Of a DNA stretch of 64,000 nt, positions 17,838-25,997 are shown in pieces (within the stretch, counting starts at the first letter, position 1; the number at the start of each line of letters is the position of its first letter). The DNA comes from Neobacillus rhizophilus (lineage in GTDB: Bacteria > Bacillota > Bacilli > Bacillales > Cytobacillaceae). The position numbers and the translations under genes are program-made. The notes below the pieces were generated by a model, which worked only from the letters and a program-made list of their open reading frames with translations, was not told the origin of the DNA and searched no databases. Location: positions 620,001-684,000 of the forward strand of contig NZ_JAGYPF010000005.1 in NCBI RefSeq assembly GCF_018343535.1, read 5' to 3'.

Positions 17838-19091
17838 TTATTTTTTTAGAACACTGAATATACTGCTTGCAATAATAAGCATCGCTACAGACAGGACAAA
17901 TTGGCCCAAATTAAAGAGAATCGTTGTTTTTAATACAAGTGCCAAAAAGACAACTAGTACTGAGCCAATGAATACCGATAAGACTGGCACAATCAATTTT
18001 TCATTCATCATTTCCTTCAACGAAGGAACTTTAGCCTTTCCGATTTCCTTGCTGTATTTATAGGTCCACCACAGGAATGGAACGATTTTATATAAATATC
18101 CGACAATACTTAGGACAATCCACAACAGTATATAGCAATATAGTAGCGGCCCGATAAGACTGGCAAACTTGCTGCTGAGCAAGACCATAAAGGCGGCTGC
18201 ATGAATCACATTCCCAAGGCCAATCGCCGAAAGGGCGAAGGAAAATGGTTTATCGAGCTTTTTCTTTAACCTCTTTTTAACGATAATCCTGATATGCCAA
18301 CTGAAAATGGAAAAGCCGGCAAATAGCAGGAAGAATCCATTTTTTAATAAAATACTGCTATCGCTATAGAAAGAAATGATTGTCAAGACAAGCCCGGATA
18401 CATAAATTCCATATACATATCTTGATTGCACCATTGGAAAACCATGGGCCAAAGAAAACATCGGCACCATCTTATAAGAAAAGCCAAAGATTAATAGAGT
18501 AAACCAGCCGGTTAACCCCAATAAAAGATGGCTTTTAAAAATGGCTTGGTAATGTTCGCCGAGAAAGCCTGTTTTCATACTGTAAATCATTGTAATTCCC
18601 AAGAAGATGGTCAAAAACAAGCAAACTAAAGCCGTACCCACAAAAGCAGTGAGAATGTTAGGGTTTGCTTGTGTTCTTAGCGTCATTAGCATCTGGAATA
18701 AGAACATGAAGATTCCGATAAGCGTAATGACACCAGGAATGACGGCATTTTGCGGCGCGAAGTAGAGCATCGCCGAAAAAGAGGTAATCCCTGCCGCGGT
18801 GATGAAAAATTGGACAAATCCAAATTTCTCATTCCAAATTTTCGTCAAAAACGCAACCGGAACAAGCTGGTACATTGCACCCATCGCCACCATTAAGGCC
18901 CAGCCTAGGATTAGAAGATGGGCTGCCGACCAAATTTCAGGTATGCGAAAAGTTCCATCCGTCATCATATGCCCATTTGCTAACAGCAGAATCTGTGAGG
19001 CAACAAGGGCAATTAAACTAAAAAGAATAAATGAAAAAGGGAGCTTAATATTTGTTTCAGTTCCTAAATTCTGAGGAAGCATTCGACTCAC
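17838..19091 (-). CDS. Multi-pass membrane protein, heme-copper-oxidase subunit I-like/NnrS-like
   Basis: 417 aa with about 12 hydrophobic segments. Three similar motifs recur: AMYQLVPVAF, SYKMVPMF and LYKIVPFLWW. Conserved His residues sit within helices (AAHLLILGWAL, FKSHLLLGLTGW, NVIHAAAF), as expected for heme or metal ligands in relatives of cytochrome oxidase subunit I and NorB/NnrS. It lacks the complete set of six oxidase His ligands that I could identify, so catalysis is uncertain. The operon with two DUF2249 genes and a DUF59 gene, and Crp/Fnr-like sites upstream, point to nitric-oxide or low-oxygen metabolism (inference). Confidence 0.65.
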   Translation of the reverse strand: MSRMLPQNLGTETNIKLPFSFILFSLIALVASQILLLANGHMMTDGTFRIPEIWSAAHLLILGWALMVAMGAMYQLVPVAFLTKIWNEKFGFVQFFITAAGITSFSAMLYFAPQNAVIPGVITLIGIFMFLFQMLMTLRTQANPNILTAFVGTALVCLFLTIFLGITMIYSMKTGFLGEHYQAIFKSHLLLGLTGWFTLLIFGFSYKMVPMFSLAHGFPMVQSRYVYGIYVSGLVLTIISFYSDSSILLKNGFFLLFAGFSIFSWHIRIIVKKRLKKKLDKPFSFALSAIGLGNVIHAAAFMVLLSSKFASLIGPLLYCYILLWIVLSIVGYLYKIVPFLWWTYKYSKEIGKAKVPSLKEMMNEKLIVPVLSVFIGSVLVVFLALVLKTTILFNLGQFVLSVAMLIIASSIFSVLKK

Positions 19092-19095
19092 CTTC

Positions 19096-19302
19096 CTAGC
19101 GGAAGATTTCTATTTTAAAACTTCCGTCTGGTTGTTGTTCTGTTCTTTGTTGATATCCTAATTCTTCAAGCTGTTCATATAGAAACATCGGTCTTCTATC
19201 ATTAATTATCGTTAAAACTTCCCCTTCGCCTAAACCTTCTAAAGCGGCTAAGGTTCGCATCATCGGCTGCGGTGGTTCGAGGCAGCGATTATCTAAGATC
19301 AT
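19096..19302 (-). CDS. DUF2249 protein (TusA-like fold), copy B
   Basis: A 68-aa protein with the DUF2249 pattern: LDNRCLEPPQPMMRTLAALE, GEGEVLTIINDRRPMFLYEQL and a C-terminal strand (FKIEIF). This is the beta-alpha-beta layout of TusA/SirA relatives. It contains one Cys at the position of the TusA active Cys, so a sulfur-carrier or redox role is possible but not shown. It is 4 nt from the membrane protein gene, implying translational coupling. Confidence 0.8.
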   Translation of the reverse strand: MILDNRCLEPPQPMMRTLAALEGLGEGEVLTIINDRRPMFLYEQLEELGYQQRTEQQPDGSFKIEIFR

Positions 19303-19326
19303 TGCAGATCACACTCCAAATCACTT

Positions 19327-19563
19327 TTAGCTTTTCTTTGTAAAAACTACTTTCCAATGCTTTTTCTCTAATTCTTCTTCTTCATGGGTAAAGCCCTTTG
19401 CTTTTAAGACAGTAAATAGTGGCATCGGCTTAAACGGTGCATGAAGTATGAACACATCTCCATCATTATTTAATTCCTTTACTGCCTCCATAATCTTTTG
19501 AAATGGTTCGAGTTTATTCTTTATATCCTCACGGACATCTAGTTCAATTATTCTTTGTTCCAT
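19327..19563 (-). CDS. DUF2249 protein, copy A
   Basis: 78 aa, first gene of the operon. Pattern: IELDVREDIKNKLEPFQKIM, NNDGDVFILHAPFKPMPLFTVLKAKGF and KHWKVVFTKK. It has no Cys, unlike copy B, so the two copies are probably not interchangeable. DUF2249 domains are often found with hemerythrins and denitrification genes. Start ATG has an SD (AGAGGTG). Confidence 0.8.
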   Translation of the reverse strand: MEQRIIELDVREDIKNKLEPFQKIMEAVKELNNDGDVFILHAPFKPMPLFTVLKAKGFTHEEEELEKKHWKVVFTKKS

Positions 19564-19625
19564 ACAATCAACACCTCTTTTATCGTTTGTTTAATAACAT
19601 TGTAGCAGTGTAATCCCATAAGATA

Positions 19626-19641
19626 TGTGATGAGCGTCATA
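19626..19641. promoter_or_regulatory. Crp/Fnr-type site 1 upstream of the DUF2249 operon
   Basis: TGTGA-TGAGCG-TCATA, with 9 of 10 half-site positions matching TGTGA-N6-TCACA. It lies 63 bp upstream of the first gene of the operon. Confidence 0.5.
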
Positions 19642-19712
19642 GCTCGTTGGATTTTAATGAAAATAATTCTCAATGTGACAAATTTGTGAAAAAGTATACA
19701 AAAAGTGATATG

Positions 19713-19728
19713 AGTGATAAAAGTCACT
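19713..19728. promoter_or_regulatory. Crp/Fnr-type site 2 between DUF2249 operon and zinc-ribbon gene
   Basis: AGTGA-TAAAAG-TCACT is a perfect inverted repeat with 6-nt spacer, one base per half from TGTGA/TCACA. The nearby half-sites ATGTGAC and TTGTGAA add to the cluster. Confidence 0.5.
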
Positions 19729-19802
19729 ATTGTGCCATTTTTTTTAGGACTTAATACAACTCGGCTTGAAAAACGGAAAGGAATCGATGAAGATTAATAG
19801 CA

Positions 19803-19836
19803 AAAATCCGCAAGGCTTTAGCTTTGCGGATTTTTC
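19803..19836 (-). terminator. Terminator overlapping the stop of the small zinc-ribbon gene
   Basis: The 10-bp stem AAATCCGCAA (19804-19813) / TTGCGGATTT (19824-19833) has A/T tracts on both sides. The TAA of the gene lies in the loop. Confidence 0.85.
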
Positions 19837-19967
19837 TCTTCTTTCACTTCTTCGTAGCAGTCGAAGCAATATGACTGTTTATCCTCGGTAATCACTCCAT
19901 TAAAGAATCCATCCAAACAATAAATCTCTTTCCCACAGCATTTACATAAACCAACTAATTCTTTCAT
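19818..19967 (-). CDS. 49-aa zinc-ribbon-like protein
   Basis: ATG at 19967 with SD AAGGGAGG 8 nt upstream encodes 49 residues with two Cys pairs, CKCC near the start (plus a Cys at 17) and CFDC at 34-37, fitting a small zinc knuckle. It is acidic at the C-terminus and has no membrane segment. It sits between DUF2249 genes in the putative NO/low-oxygen region. It is not a family I can name; Gin/CsfB-like anti-sigma factors have a comparable size and Cys layout but different spacing. Confidence 0.7.
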   Translation of the reverse strand: MKELVGLCKCCGKEIYCLDGFFNGVITEDKQSYCFDCYEEVKEEKNPQS

Positions 19968-20082
19968 TTAGACTTGCCTCCCTTATGAACAAAATCATAT
20001 TTCAGCTGTGATGGTACTCACTAAGTCCTAACCTAAGTTTTTCTATAATAAAAGAGAAGTTAACCCAATTAAAGGAGTGATA

Positions 20083-20319
20083 ATGATGCAAACCTACGCA
20101 AAAGTTATCAATGTACCAGATTATCCACCAAGAGAAAAGCATCCAACCATCTTTAGGGCATTTGATGAATTGGCATCAGGTGAAACCATGCAGATTGTCA
20201 ACGACCATGATCCAAGACCGCTGCTTTACCAATTTATGATGGAAAGACCAGAGCAATTTTCTTGGGAATACCTTGAAGAAGGCCCTGAAGTTTGGAAGGT
20301 CGCCGTTAACAAGAGGTAA
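20083..20319 (+). CDS. DUF2249 protein, copy C (monocistronic)
   Basis: About 78 aa. Pattern: KHPTIFRAFDELASGETMQIVNDHDPRPLLYQFM, then WEYLEEGPEVWKVAVNK. It contains the His-Asp-Pro-Arg-Pro core of the family and no Cys. Two adjacent ATGs (20083, 20086) follow the SD AAAGGAG; either may be used. It points away from the leftward DUF2249 operon, about 520 bp from it. Confidence 0.8.
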   Translation: MMQTYAKVINVPDYPPREKHPTIFRAFDELASGETMQIVNDHDPRPLLYQFMMERPEQFSWEYLEEGPEVWKVAVNKR

Positions 20320-20513
20320 TTTTTTGAGGCTCCGTTCTTACTTGACTTTGTGTCTTCGCCCAATCTAAAATTTGTTTCTATTTATTTTTTCAGTTAAAAC
20401 CTCTTTTTTCCTATAAACCTATTTTACATCAGAAATTCGTTTCTGTTGTTTTTTTTATCCGCATGATTTGTCAGAAATATGTTAAAATTTATAGCGAGAA
20501 AGGGGGAAAGACA

Positions 20514-22016
20514 ATGAATACAGTGCAATTTGAAAAGGAATTCTTAGAGTATGTCAAGAAAATGACCGCATATCACGAAGCCCTTGGTTTAATTTACTGG
20601 GACTTACGGACAGGCGCTCCTAAACAGGGAGTGGGGCAGAGGTCAGAAGTGATCGGCGTGCTGTCCTCCGAGGTATTTAAAATGTCGACATCAGAGGAAA
20701 TGGCAGCCTACATAGCAGGACTTTCAAAAGCTGAATTGTCCGATAGAACAAAAAAAATTCTTGAAGAATGCAAAAAGAACTATGAGTTAAACAAAAAAAT
20801 TCCTGCAGAGGAATACAGAGAATTTGTCATTCTCCAATCAAATGCCGAGAGTGTTTGGGAAGAGGCTAAAGAAAAAGCTGACTTTAATATGTTCAAGCCA
20901 TACTTAGAGAAGCTGGTTTCAATGACAAAGCGATTTATCGGCTACTGGGGTTATGAAGGGAATAAATATAACGTTTTATTAGATATGTACGAACCGGGCT
21001 TGACCGTTGAGGTTTTAGATCAAGTTTTTGGAGAACTGAAGGACAAAATTGTTCCGTTAGTAAAACAGATTTCGGAATCCAGCCACAAACCTAAAACTGA
21101 TTTTTTGTTCCATCGATTCCCTAAGGAAAAGCAGCGGGAATTCAGCTTGGAAATCTTAGCGCAAATGGGATACGACTTTAATGCTGGCAGGCTTGATGAA
21201 ACCGTCCACCCTTTTGCGACTGGTTTAAATCCTGGCGATGTCCGCGTTACTACAAAGTATGATGAACATGATTTTCGGACCGCTGTTTTTGGCACCATCC
21301 ATGAAGGCGGGCATGCCTTATACGAACAGAATATTTCCAAAGAGTTAATTGGTACACCATTATGCACAGGAACCTCTATGGGGATTCATGAATCGCAATC
21401 GCTTTTCTATGAAAATATTCTTGGCCGGAGCCTGCCTTTTTGGAAAAAGAATTTTGATCTGCTGAAAAAATACGCAAATGGTCAATTCGATCAAGTGAAT
21501 ATTAAGGGTTTTTATCGGGCCATCAATGAGTCAAAGCCTTCTTTTATAAGGATTGAAGCAGACGAACTTACCTATCCGCTTCATATAATTATCCGTTACG
21601 AAATTGAAAAGGGATTGTTTAATGATGAAATAGAGGTTTCAGACCTTCCGAAAGTTTGGAATGACATGTATCTGAAGTACCTAGGAATCCGCCCTGGACA
21701 CGATGGCGAGGGTGTTCTTCAGGACGTTCATTGGGCAGGTGGAAGCTTTGGCTACTTTCCTTCGTATGCTTTAGGCTATATGTATGCAGCCCAATTTAAG
21801 CATAAAATGCTTGAGGACCTTCCGAATTACGACCAGCTTCTTGAAGAAGGGAATCTGCTTCCGATCAAAGAATGGCTAACGAATCACATCCATCAGCACG
21901 GCAAACTAAAAAAACCGCTTGAAATCCTGCAGGAGGTAACAGGTGAAGGTTTAGATGCCAAGTATTTGATTGATTATCTCTATGAGAAATATGGAAAGGT
22001 TTATCAGTTAAATTGA
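20514..22016 (+). CDS. ypwA: M32-family metallocarboxypeptidase (carboxypeptidase Taq type)
   Basis: 500-aa cytosolic carboxypeptidase. The zinc motif HEXXH appears as TIHEGGHALYEQ, followed by the third-ligand Glu region GIHESQSLFYEN. The signatures HPF-ATGLNPGDVRVTT and GIRPGHDGEGVLQDVHWAGGSFGYFPSYALG are characteristic of the family (B. subtilis YpwA). ATG at 20514 has GGGGGAAAG upstream; the in-frame ATG at 20463 is less likely. The next gene starts within its stop codon. Confidence 0.93.
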   Translation: MNTVQFEKEFLEYVKKMTAYHEALGLIYWDLRTGAPKQGVGQRSEVIGVLSSEVFKMSTSEEMAAYIAGLSKAELSDRTKKILEECKKNYELNKKIPAEEYREFVILQSNAESVWEEAKEKADFNMFKPYLEKLVSMTKRFIGYWGYEGNKYNVLLDMYEPGLTVEVLDQVFGELKDKIVPLVKQISESSHKPKTDFLFHRFPKEKQREFSLEILAQMGYDFNAGRLDETVHPFATGLNPGDVRVTTKYDEHDFRTAVFGTIHEGGHALYEQNISKELIGTPLCTGTSMGIHESQSLFYENILGRSLPFWKKNFDLLKKYANGQFDQVNIKGFYRAINESKPSFIRIEADELTYPLHIIIRYEIEKGLFNDEIEVSDLPKVWNDMYLKYLGIRPGHDGEGVLQDVHWAGGSFGYFPSYALGYMYAAQFKHKMLEDLPNYDQLLEEGNLLPIKEWLTNHIHQHGKLKKPLEILQEVTGEGLDAKYLIDYLYEKYGKVYQLN

Positions 22017-22909
22017 GCAGACCATCGTCGATATTCTTCATTGCAATCAGTGCCTCTTTATGGGGAATCATCGCCATCTTTGTACGGAAGCTCGCCAGCC
22101 TAGGGTTTACTTCGATGGAAATCGTCACCATCAGGGTCGTCACGGCTGCCATTTTGCTTGGAGTAATAGGAATTTGTAAATACAGGCCCAACCTTAGGGT
22201 TAACCTTAGTGATATTAAGCTATTTACTGGGACGGGAATCTTTAGTATTGTGCTATTTAATTGGTGCTATTTCACTTCTGTCAATGAAATGAATCTTTCG
22301 ATTGCGGTAATTCTTTTATATACTGCACCTGCATTTGTCACAGTATTATCGTTTATGTTTTTAAAAGAGAAATTAACTGGGCTGAAGATCATGTCAGTGG
22401 CGGGTACTCTTGTTGGGTGTATCTTTATAGCCGGTATGAATTCGGGTGCGGCATCATCCATCACTTTAATTGGTATTGTAACTGGCCTCGGCGCCGGCTT
22501 TGGTTATGCTTTATACAGCATTTTCGGGAAATTTGCGTTAGAAAAATATTCTTCATTTACGGTTACCTTTTATACTTTTTTAGTGGCGTCTATGGGCTTA
22601 ATTCCATTTACGGCGCTATGGAAAAAGGGGAGCCTGTTGCTTAGCAATGAGGTCCTGTTTTATGGAATTGGCTTAGGCCTGTTTCCAACTGTCATTGCCT
22701 ATTTGTTATATACAAAGGGGCTAGAGAAAACAGACGCGAGTATTGCGGCAATTATCGCAACAGTTGAACCGATGGTCGCCACCATATTGAGCGTTTTTCT
22801 TTATAAGGAAAGCTTTGGTATGTTCCAAGCAATTGGTGTGATTATTATTTTGTTATCAGTAACCATCATCAATATACCCGCAAGAAAACAAAGGGCTTCA
22901 ATCGTTTAG
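22013..22909 (+). CDS. EamA/DMT-family transporter
   Basis: 298 aa with ten hydrophobic segments in two EamA halves (about residues 5-135 and 150-290), the usual 5+5 drug/metabolite transporter layout. The start is TTG overlapping the ypwA TGA (TTGA), implying coupling. Substrate unknown. The last codons form the first of two tandem hairpins. Confidence 0.85.
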   Translation: MSRPSSIFFIAISASLWGIIAIFVRKLASLGFTSMEIVTIRVVTAAILLGVIGICKYRPNLRVNLSDIKLFTGTGIFSIVLFNWCYFTSVNEMNLSIAVILLYTAPAFVTVLSFMFLKEKLTGLKIMSVAGTLVGCIFIAGMNSGAASSITLIGIVTGLGAGFGYALYSIFGKFALEKYSSFTVTFYTFLVASMGLIPFTALWKKGSLLLSNEVLFYGIGLGLFPTVIAYLLYTKGLEKTDASIAAIIATVEPMVATILSVFLYKESFGMFQAIGVIIILLSVTIINIPARKQRASIV

Positions 22910-22960
22910 ATTGAAAGCCTCAGATTGTCGAGAAAGGGTCTTTTTCTCGACAATTTTTTA
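22894..22960 (+). terminator. Tandem hairpins ending the EamA gene
   Basis: Hairpin 1, GGCTTCAATC / GATTGAAAGCC (22894-22919), overlaps the stop. Hairpin 2, ATTGTCGAGAAA / TTTCTCGACAAT (about 22924-22954), is followed by TTTTTTA. Both recur inverted at 23632-23685. Confidence 0.85.
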
Positions 22961-23013
22961 TTTTGTCCAAACCTAAATTACCAAACTTTTATTGTTTATC
23001 CCTGCAAACTGGC

Positions 23014-23147
23014 CTGTTGATTTCCGCTCCGGGCACTCGCTTTCCGCGGGGAGCTCCTGGAGCCTCCTCGGCGCTGAAAGCGCCTGCGGGGTCTCCAGTG
23101 ACCTCTCTATCCCGCAGGAGTCGAGTGCCCTCCGCTCCAATCAACAG
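23014..23147 (+). repeat. Bacillaceae palindromic repeat, copy A (134 bp)
   Basis: Bounded by CTGTTGATT and AATCAACAG terminal inverted repeats. It is GC-rich inside, with CTTTCCGCGGGG, CTGCGGGGTCTCC and CCCGCAGGAGTC. This type of element is common between genes in Bacillus-group genomes. It cannot code for a transposase, so it is probably moved in trans or spread by recombination. Confidence 0.85.
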
Positions 23148-23379
23148 GGAGGCAAATCAACCTAAGTATTGAAACACACATTTTCCATTCTTGATAAGTG
23201 TGTTTCAATCTTTTCATATTTTGGCAGTCTGGAGTAAGAAGAGCCTGTTCTCTTACATTAATCAATCCCCGCAACTGGCAATAGCGAAGCCCATGATCAT
23301 CTGGAACCAATTTTTTAATAGAAACAAATTCATATTCACTTTGGCTATACTCTTTTGGCTTAAACATTAAATTCAACAC
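23107..23379 (-). pseudogene. Internally deleted IS1182-family transposase remnant
   Basis: The leftward 90-codon frame starts with a segment like the N-terminus of IS1182-type transposases (SEYEFVSIKKLVPDDH). It passes directly into one like their C-terminus (RYCQLRGLINVREQALLT, then CQNMKR). More than 300 residues including the DDE centre are missing, so it cannot be active. It then runs into repeat copy A. Family assignment is from memory of the motif pattern. Confidence 0.65.
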
Positions 23380-23416
23380 TTATATTATTGGAGTTGAAGG
23401 ACTAAATTGAATACAC

Positions 23417-23549
23417 CTGTTGATTGGCGCGGAAGGCACGAAGACTCCTGCGGGAGTACGGGGCAGGGGAGACCCCGCAGGAGCGAAGCGATGAGGAGGC
23501 TCCCCGGCACGCCCGCGGAAAGCGAAGTGCCTGGAGCGGCAATCAACAG
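23417..23549 (-). repeat. Bacillaceae palindromic repeat, copy B (133 bp, inverted to copy A)
   Basis: Same CTGTTGATT...AATCAACAG ends. Its reverse complement aligns with copy A over nearly the whole length (for example CGCTTTCCGCGGG, GAGCCTCCTC, CTGCGGGGTCTCC). The two copies face each other across the transposase remnant. Confidence 0.85.
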
Positions 23550-23623
23550 ACTTGTTGAGAATCATTTATATTAGTAATATTATAAAAAAATTAACGTGGT
23601 GAATTATAAAAGAAAATAAGCAA

Positions 23624-23690
23624 AAATAAAAGGCTGTCGATAGTTTCTCGACAGCCTGAGGGCTTCAATCGTTTGGATTGAAGCCTTTTG
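23624..23690 (-). terminator. Tandem hairpins ending the ba3 oxidase operon
   Basis: GGCTTCAATC / GATTGAAGCC (23661-23685) and GGCTGTCGA / TCGACAGCC (23632-23656). On the minus strand the second is followed by TTTTATTTTT. The arrangement is an inverted copy of the hairpins after the EamA gene. Confidence 0.8.
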
Positions 23691-23693
23691 TCA

Positions 23694-25349
23694 TTACCAC
23701 GTCTTAAATCCTTTGGATCCAGGTGGTGCATTTTGAATGATATCAATGAATGGTATTGTGTAAGCGAACAGGATTAAGGCAGCAGTTATGCCAAGCCATA
23801 ATTTCCAGTTTTCAAATACCATTGGTGCTTTTTCCTGCAGATTTTCTGCTTCGCCGACAGGGAATTCTTCTTCACCTTTTGGTGCAAAGAAGGCAAGATT
23901 AATGAAAATAACTAATACTAATATTATGCCAAGGAATAAAATCGTTCCGCCAACTGCCTGGGCAATTTGGTAAGGAATCCACTCAAGCGCCTGCTTGGAG
24001 TCACCATACGTGGAGAATGCAGAACGTCTTGGTCCGCCAAGCAGTCCTTGGAAGTGCATTGCACCGGACATGAATGCCATCCCGATAAACCATACCCATG
24101 CTTGGATAATACCTAATTTGTTCATCGCTTTAGTCAGCTTGCGGCCTGTTAAGTGCGGCACGAGCCAATATGAAATTCCGAAGAATGTCAGTACGACGGA
24201 AGTTGCTGCTGTCAAATGGAAGTGTCCTGTTACCCAGATGGTATTATGGACAACCTGGTCCATTTGGTTGGAAGCATTGATGATACCTCCGGCACCGGCA
24301 GGAATAAATGAAGCCATACCGATGAATGGAACTGTGAAACGGGCATCATTCCAAGGAAGCACTTTAAACCAGCCAAATAAACCAGTAGCTCCTTTAGAAC
24401 GGCCATATCTCTCAAACGTTGCGAACAGAGAGAAGGCTGTCATTAAGGACGGGATAATAACCATGAATGTTAAGATAACCTGAATAAATTTCCAAGCCGG
24501 ATCAATACCCGGTTCTGTCAACTGGTGGTGGAAACCAACCGGAATTGAGAAAAGCAAGAATAAGATAAAAGATAAACGAGCCAAAGAATCTGAGAAAATT
24601 TTTCCGCCGATAATTTTTGGGATAATTGCATACCAGCACATATATGCAGGCAATAGCCAGAAATACACTAGCGGGTGACCGAAATACCAGAATAACGTAC
24701 GGCTGATTAGAACATCAACAGTATCTACTAAACCTAAAGACCAAGGTAGCAATTGGAATAGAACAGTTGCAGCAACCCCTAATGTAGCCACAATCCACAT
24801 CACCGTATTGATAACAGCCATAAAGCTTAACAACGGGCTTGGCTTGCCAGGGTTATTTTTCCGCCATTTTGCATAGGTCATAATTTGTGCGGCGCCATCA
24901 ACCCAGCTGCCGACAACCACAAAGGTTAATCCTAAATAAAAGATCCAGTGTGCTTTAAGTGGTGCATAGAATGTATAAAGTACAGATGCTTCATTTAATA
25001 GAATCATCGTTCCGGACATAAGGGTACCGGCAGTCATTAACCAGAAACCAATCCAGCCGGTGCGTCGGGCTGCCGGAGAATGTGTTCCCGCAGTTCTGGA
25101 TACAGCCGCATATTGAAATCCCATGATAAAGAATGTTGTTAAAACTAGCCCCATTAAAACACCATGCGCTGTTAAAATTTGATAGTAGCCAATTCCCCAA
25201 GGCAGTTCAAATTTTCCGGAACGGACAAGGGTTTGTAGTAATCCCATCAGACCACCGAGAGCGAGTGCTCCGAAAGCCACAAAGAAATGCGCCATGGATA
25301 GCTTCGCGTCACGTGGGTCAACCTTTACTTTAGCTGCTGTGTTAACCAT
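23694..25349 (-). CDS. cbaA: ba3-type cytochrome c oxidase subunit I
   Basis: 551-aa heme-copper oxidase core subunit with about 13 membrane helices. Visible are the low-spin heme His in YYQILTAHGVLMGLV, the CuB/active-site motif TLFWYFGHPLVYFWLLPAY with the His-Tyr region, and later TGHFHLTAATSVV with heme a3 and heme b ligands. The sequence pattern is that of B-type (ba3) oxidases rather than A-type. It reduces oxygen to water and conserves energy as a proton gradient, usually with high oxygen affinity. ATG overlaps the stop of subunit II by one base. Confidence 0.92.
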   Translation of the reverse strand: MVNTAAKVKVDPRDAKLSMAHFFVAFGALALGGLMGLLQTLVRSGKFELPWGIGYYQILTAHGVLMGLVLTTFFIMGFQYAAVSRTAGTHSPAARRTGWIGFWLMTAGTLMSGTMILLNEASVLYTFYAPLKAHWIFYLGLTFVVVGSWVDGAAQIMTYAKWRKNNPGKPSPLLSFMAVINTVMWIVATLGVAATVLFQLLPWSLGLVDTVDVLISRTLFWYFGHPLVYFWLLPAYMCWYAIIPKIIGGKIFSDSLARLSFILFLLFSIPVGFHHQLTEPGIDPAWKFIQVILTFMVIIPSLMTAFSLFATFERYGRSKGATGLFGWFKVLPWNDARFTVPFIGMASFIPAGAGGIINASNQMDQVVHNTIWVTGHFHLTAATSVVLTFFGISYWLVPHLTGRKLTKAMNKLGIIQAWVWFIGMAFMSGAMHFQGLLGGPRRSAFSTYGDSKQALEWIPYQIAQAVGGTILFLGIILVLVIFINLAFFAPKGEEEFPVGEAENLQEKAPMVFENWKLWLGITAALILFAYTIPFIDIIQNAPPGSKGFKTW

Positions 25350-25825
25350 TATTTAACCACCTCAATCTTCGAGAACATTAAATGGTGCCCTGTACCACAA
25401 TATTCGTTACAAACAACTAGAAATTCGCCGGCCTTGTCAAAGGTTGTTGTATACTCGCTGACATAGCCCGGTTCAAGCATCATATTGATATTGGTACCGG
25501 CCATTTCAAAACCATGGACAACGTCCTTGGTGGTAGCGATTACTTTCACCTTTGCTCCAAGCGGAACCTCAACCTTTGCTGGGTTATAAGAGAAAGCAGA
25601 TGCGACAAATACGAGTTCATAATCCCACTCTTTGCCTTCAACCTTATGAAGTCCCGGCTTATCGAAAGGTTTTGTGGTATCAACTTTTTCCGGATTTATT
25701 GTAGTTAAACAGCTTGCTGGTTTGTTGCCAAGGTAAAAGGCACTGACACCGACTACTGTTAAAAAGACAACGAGACAGCCAATTCCAAACGTCAGCCAGA
25801 TTTTTTCAAATTTATGCATATGCAT
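25349..25825 (-). CDS. cbaB: ba3-type cytochrome c oxidase subunit II (CuA)
   Basis: 158 aa: one N-terminal membrane anchor (about residues 10-32), then an external cupredoxin domain. The CuA ligands appear as His in VVHGFEMAG and the Cys-x3-Cys-x3-His-x2-Met set in VVCNEYCGTGHHLMFS. It accepts electrons from cytochrome c and passes them to subunit I. SD is GGGGGG. Confidence 0.93.
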   Translation of the reverse strand: MHMHKFEKIWLTFGIGCLVVFLTVVGVSAFYLGNKPASCLTTINPEKVDTTKPFDKPGLHKVEGKEWDYELVFVASAFSYNPAKVEVPLGAKVKVIATTKDVVHGFEMAGTNINMMLEPGYVSEYTTTFDKAGEFLVVCNEYCGTGHHLMFSKIEVVK

Positions 25826-25847
25826 ATGTAATTCCCCCCTTTATTTC

Positions 25848-25997
25848 CTAAAAACGGTCTACGAACAGATAGTAAACTGAAACCCATGAAACAATGATAA
25901 ATAGCCCCAGAATGAATACAGACGCCAGTGTCCCCTTTAAAGAAGAACTGTCTTCAATCTCTGTTTGGTGCTTTGTCTTTAGTTCCGCCTTTGCCAT
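25848..25997 (-). CDS. ba3 oxidase subunit IIa (49 aa)
   Basis: A short frame with a charged N-terminal half and one membrane helix (GTLASVFILGLFIIVSWVSVYY, given here as its key span 22-43), ending VDRF. Size, single helix and position directly before subunit II match subunit IIa of ba3 oxidases. ATG lies behind GGGGGATGG. First gene of the oxidase operon. Confidence 0.8.
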   Translation of the reverse strand: MAKAELKTKHQTEIEDSSSLKGTLASVFILGLFIIVSWVSVYYLFVDRF

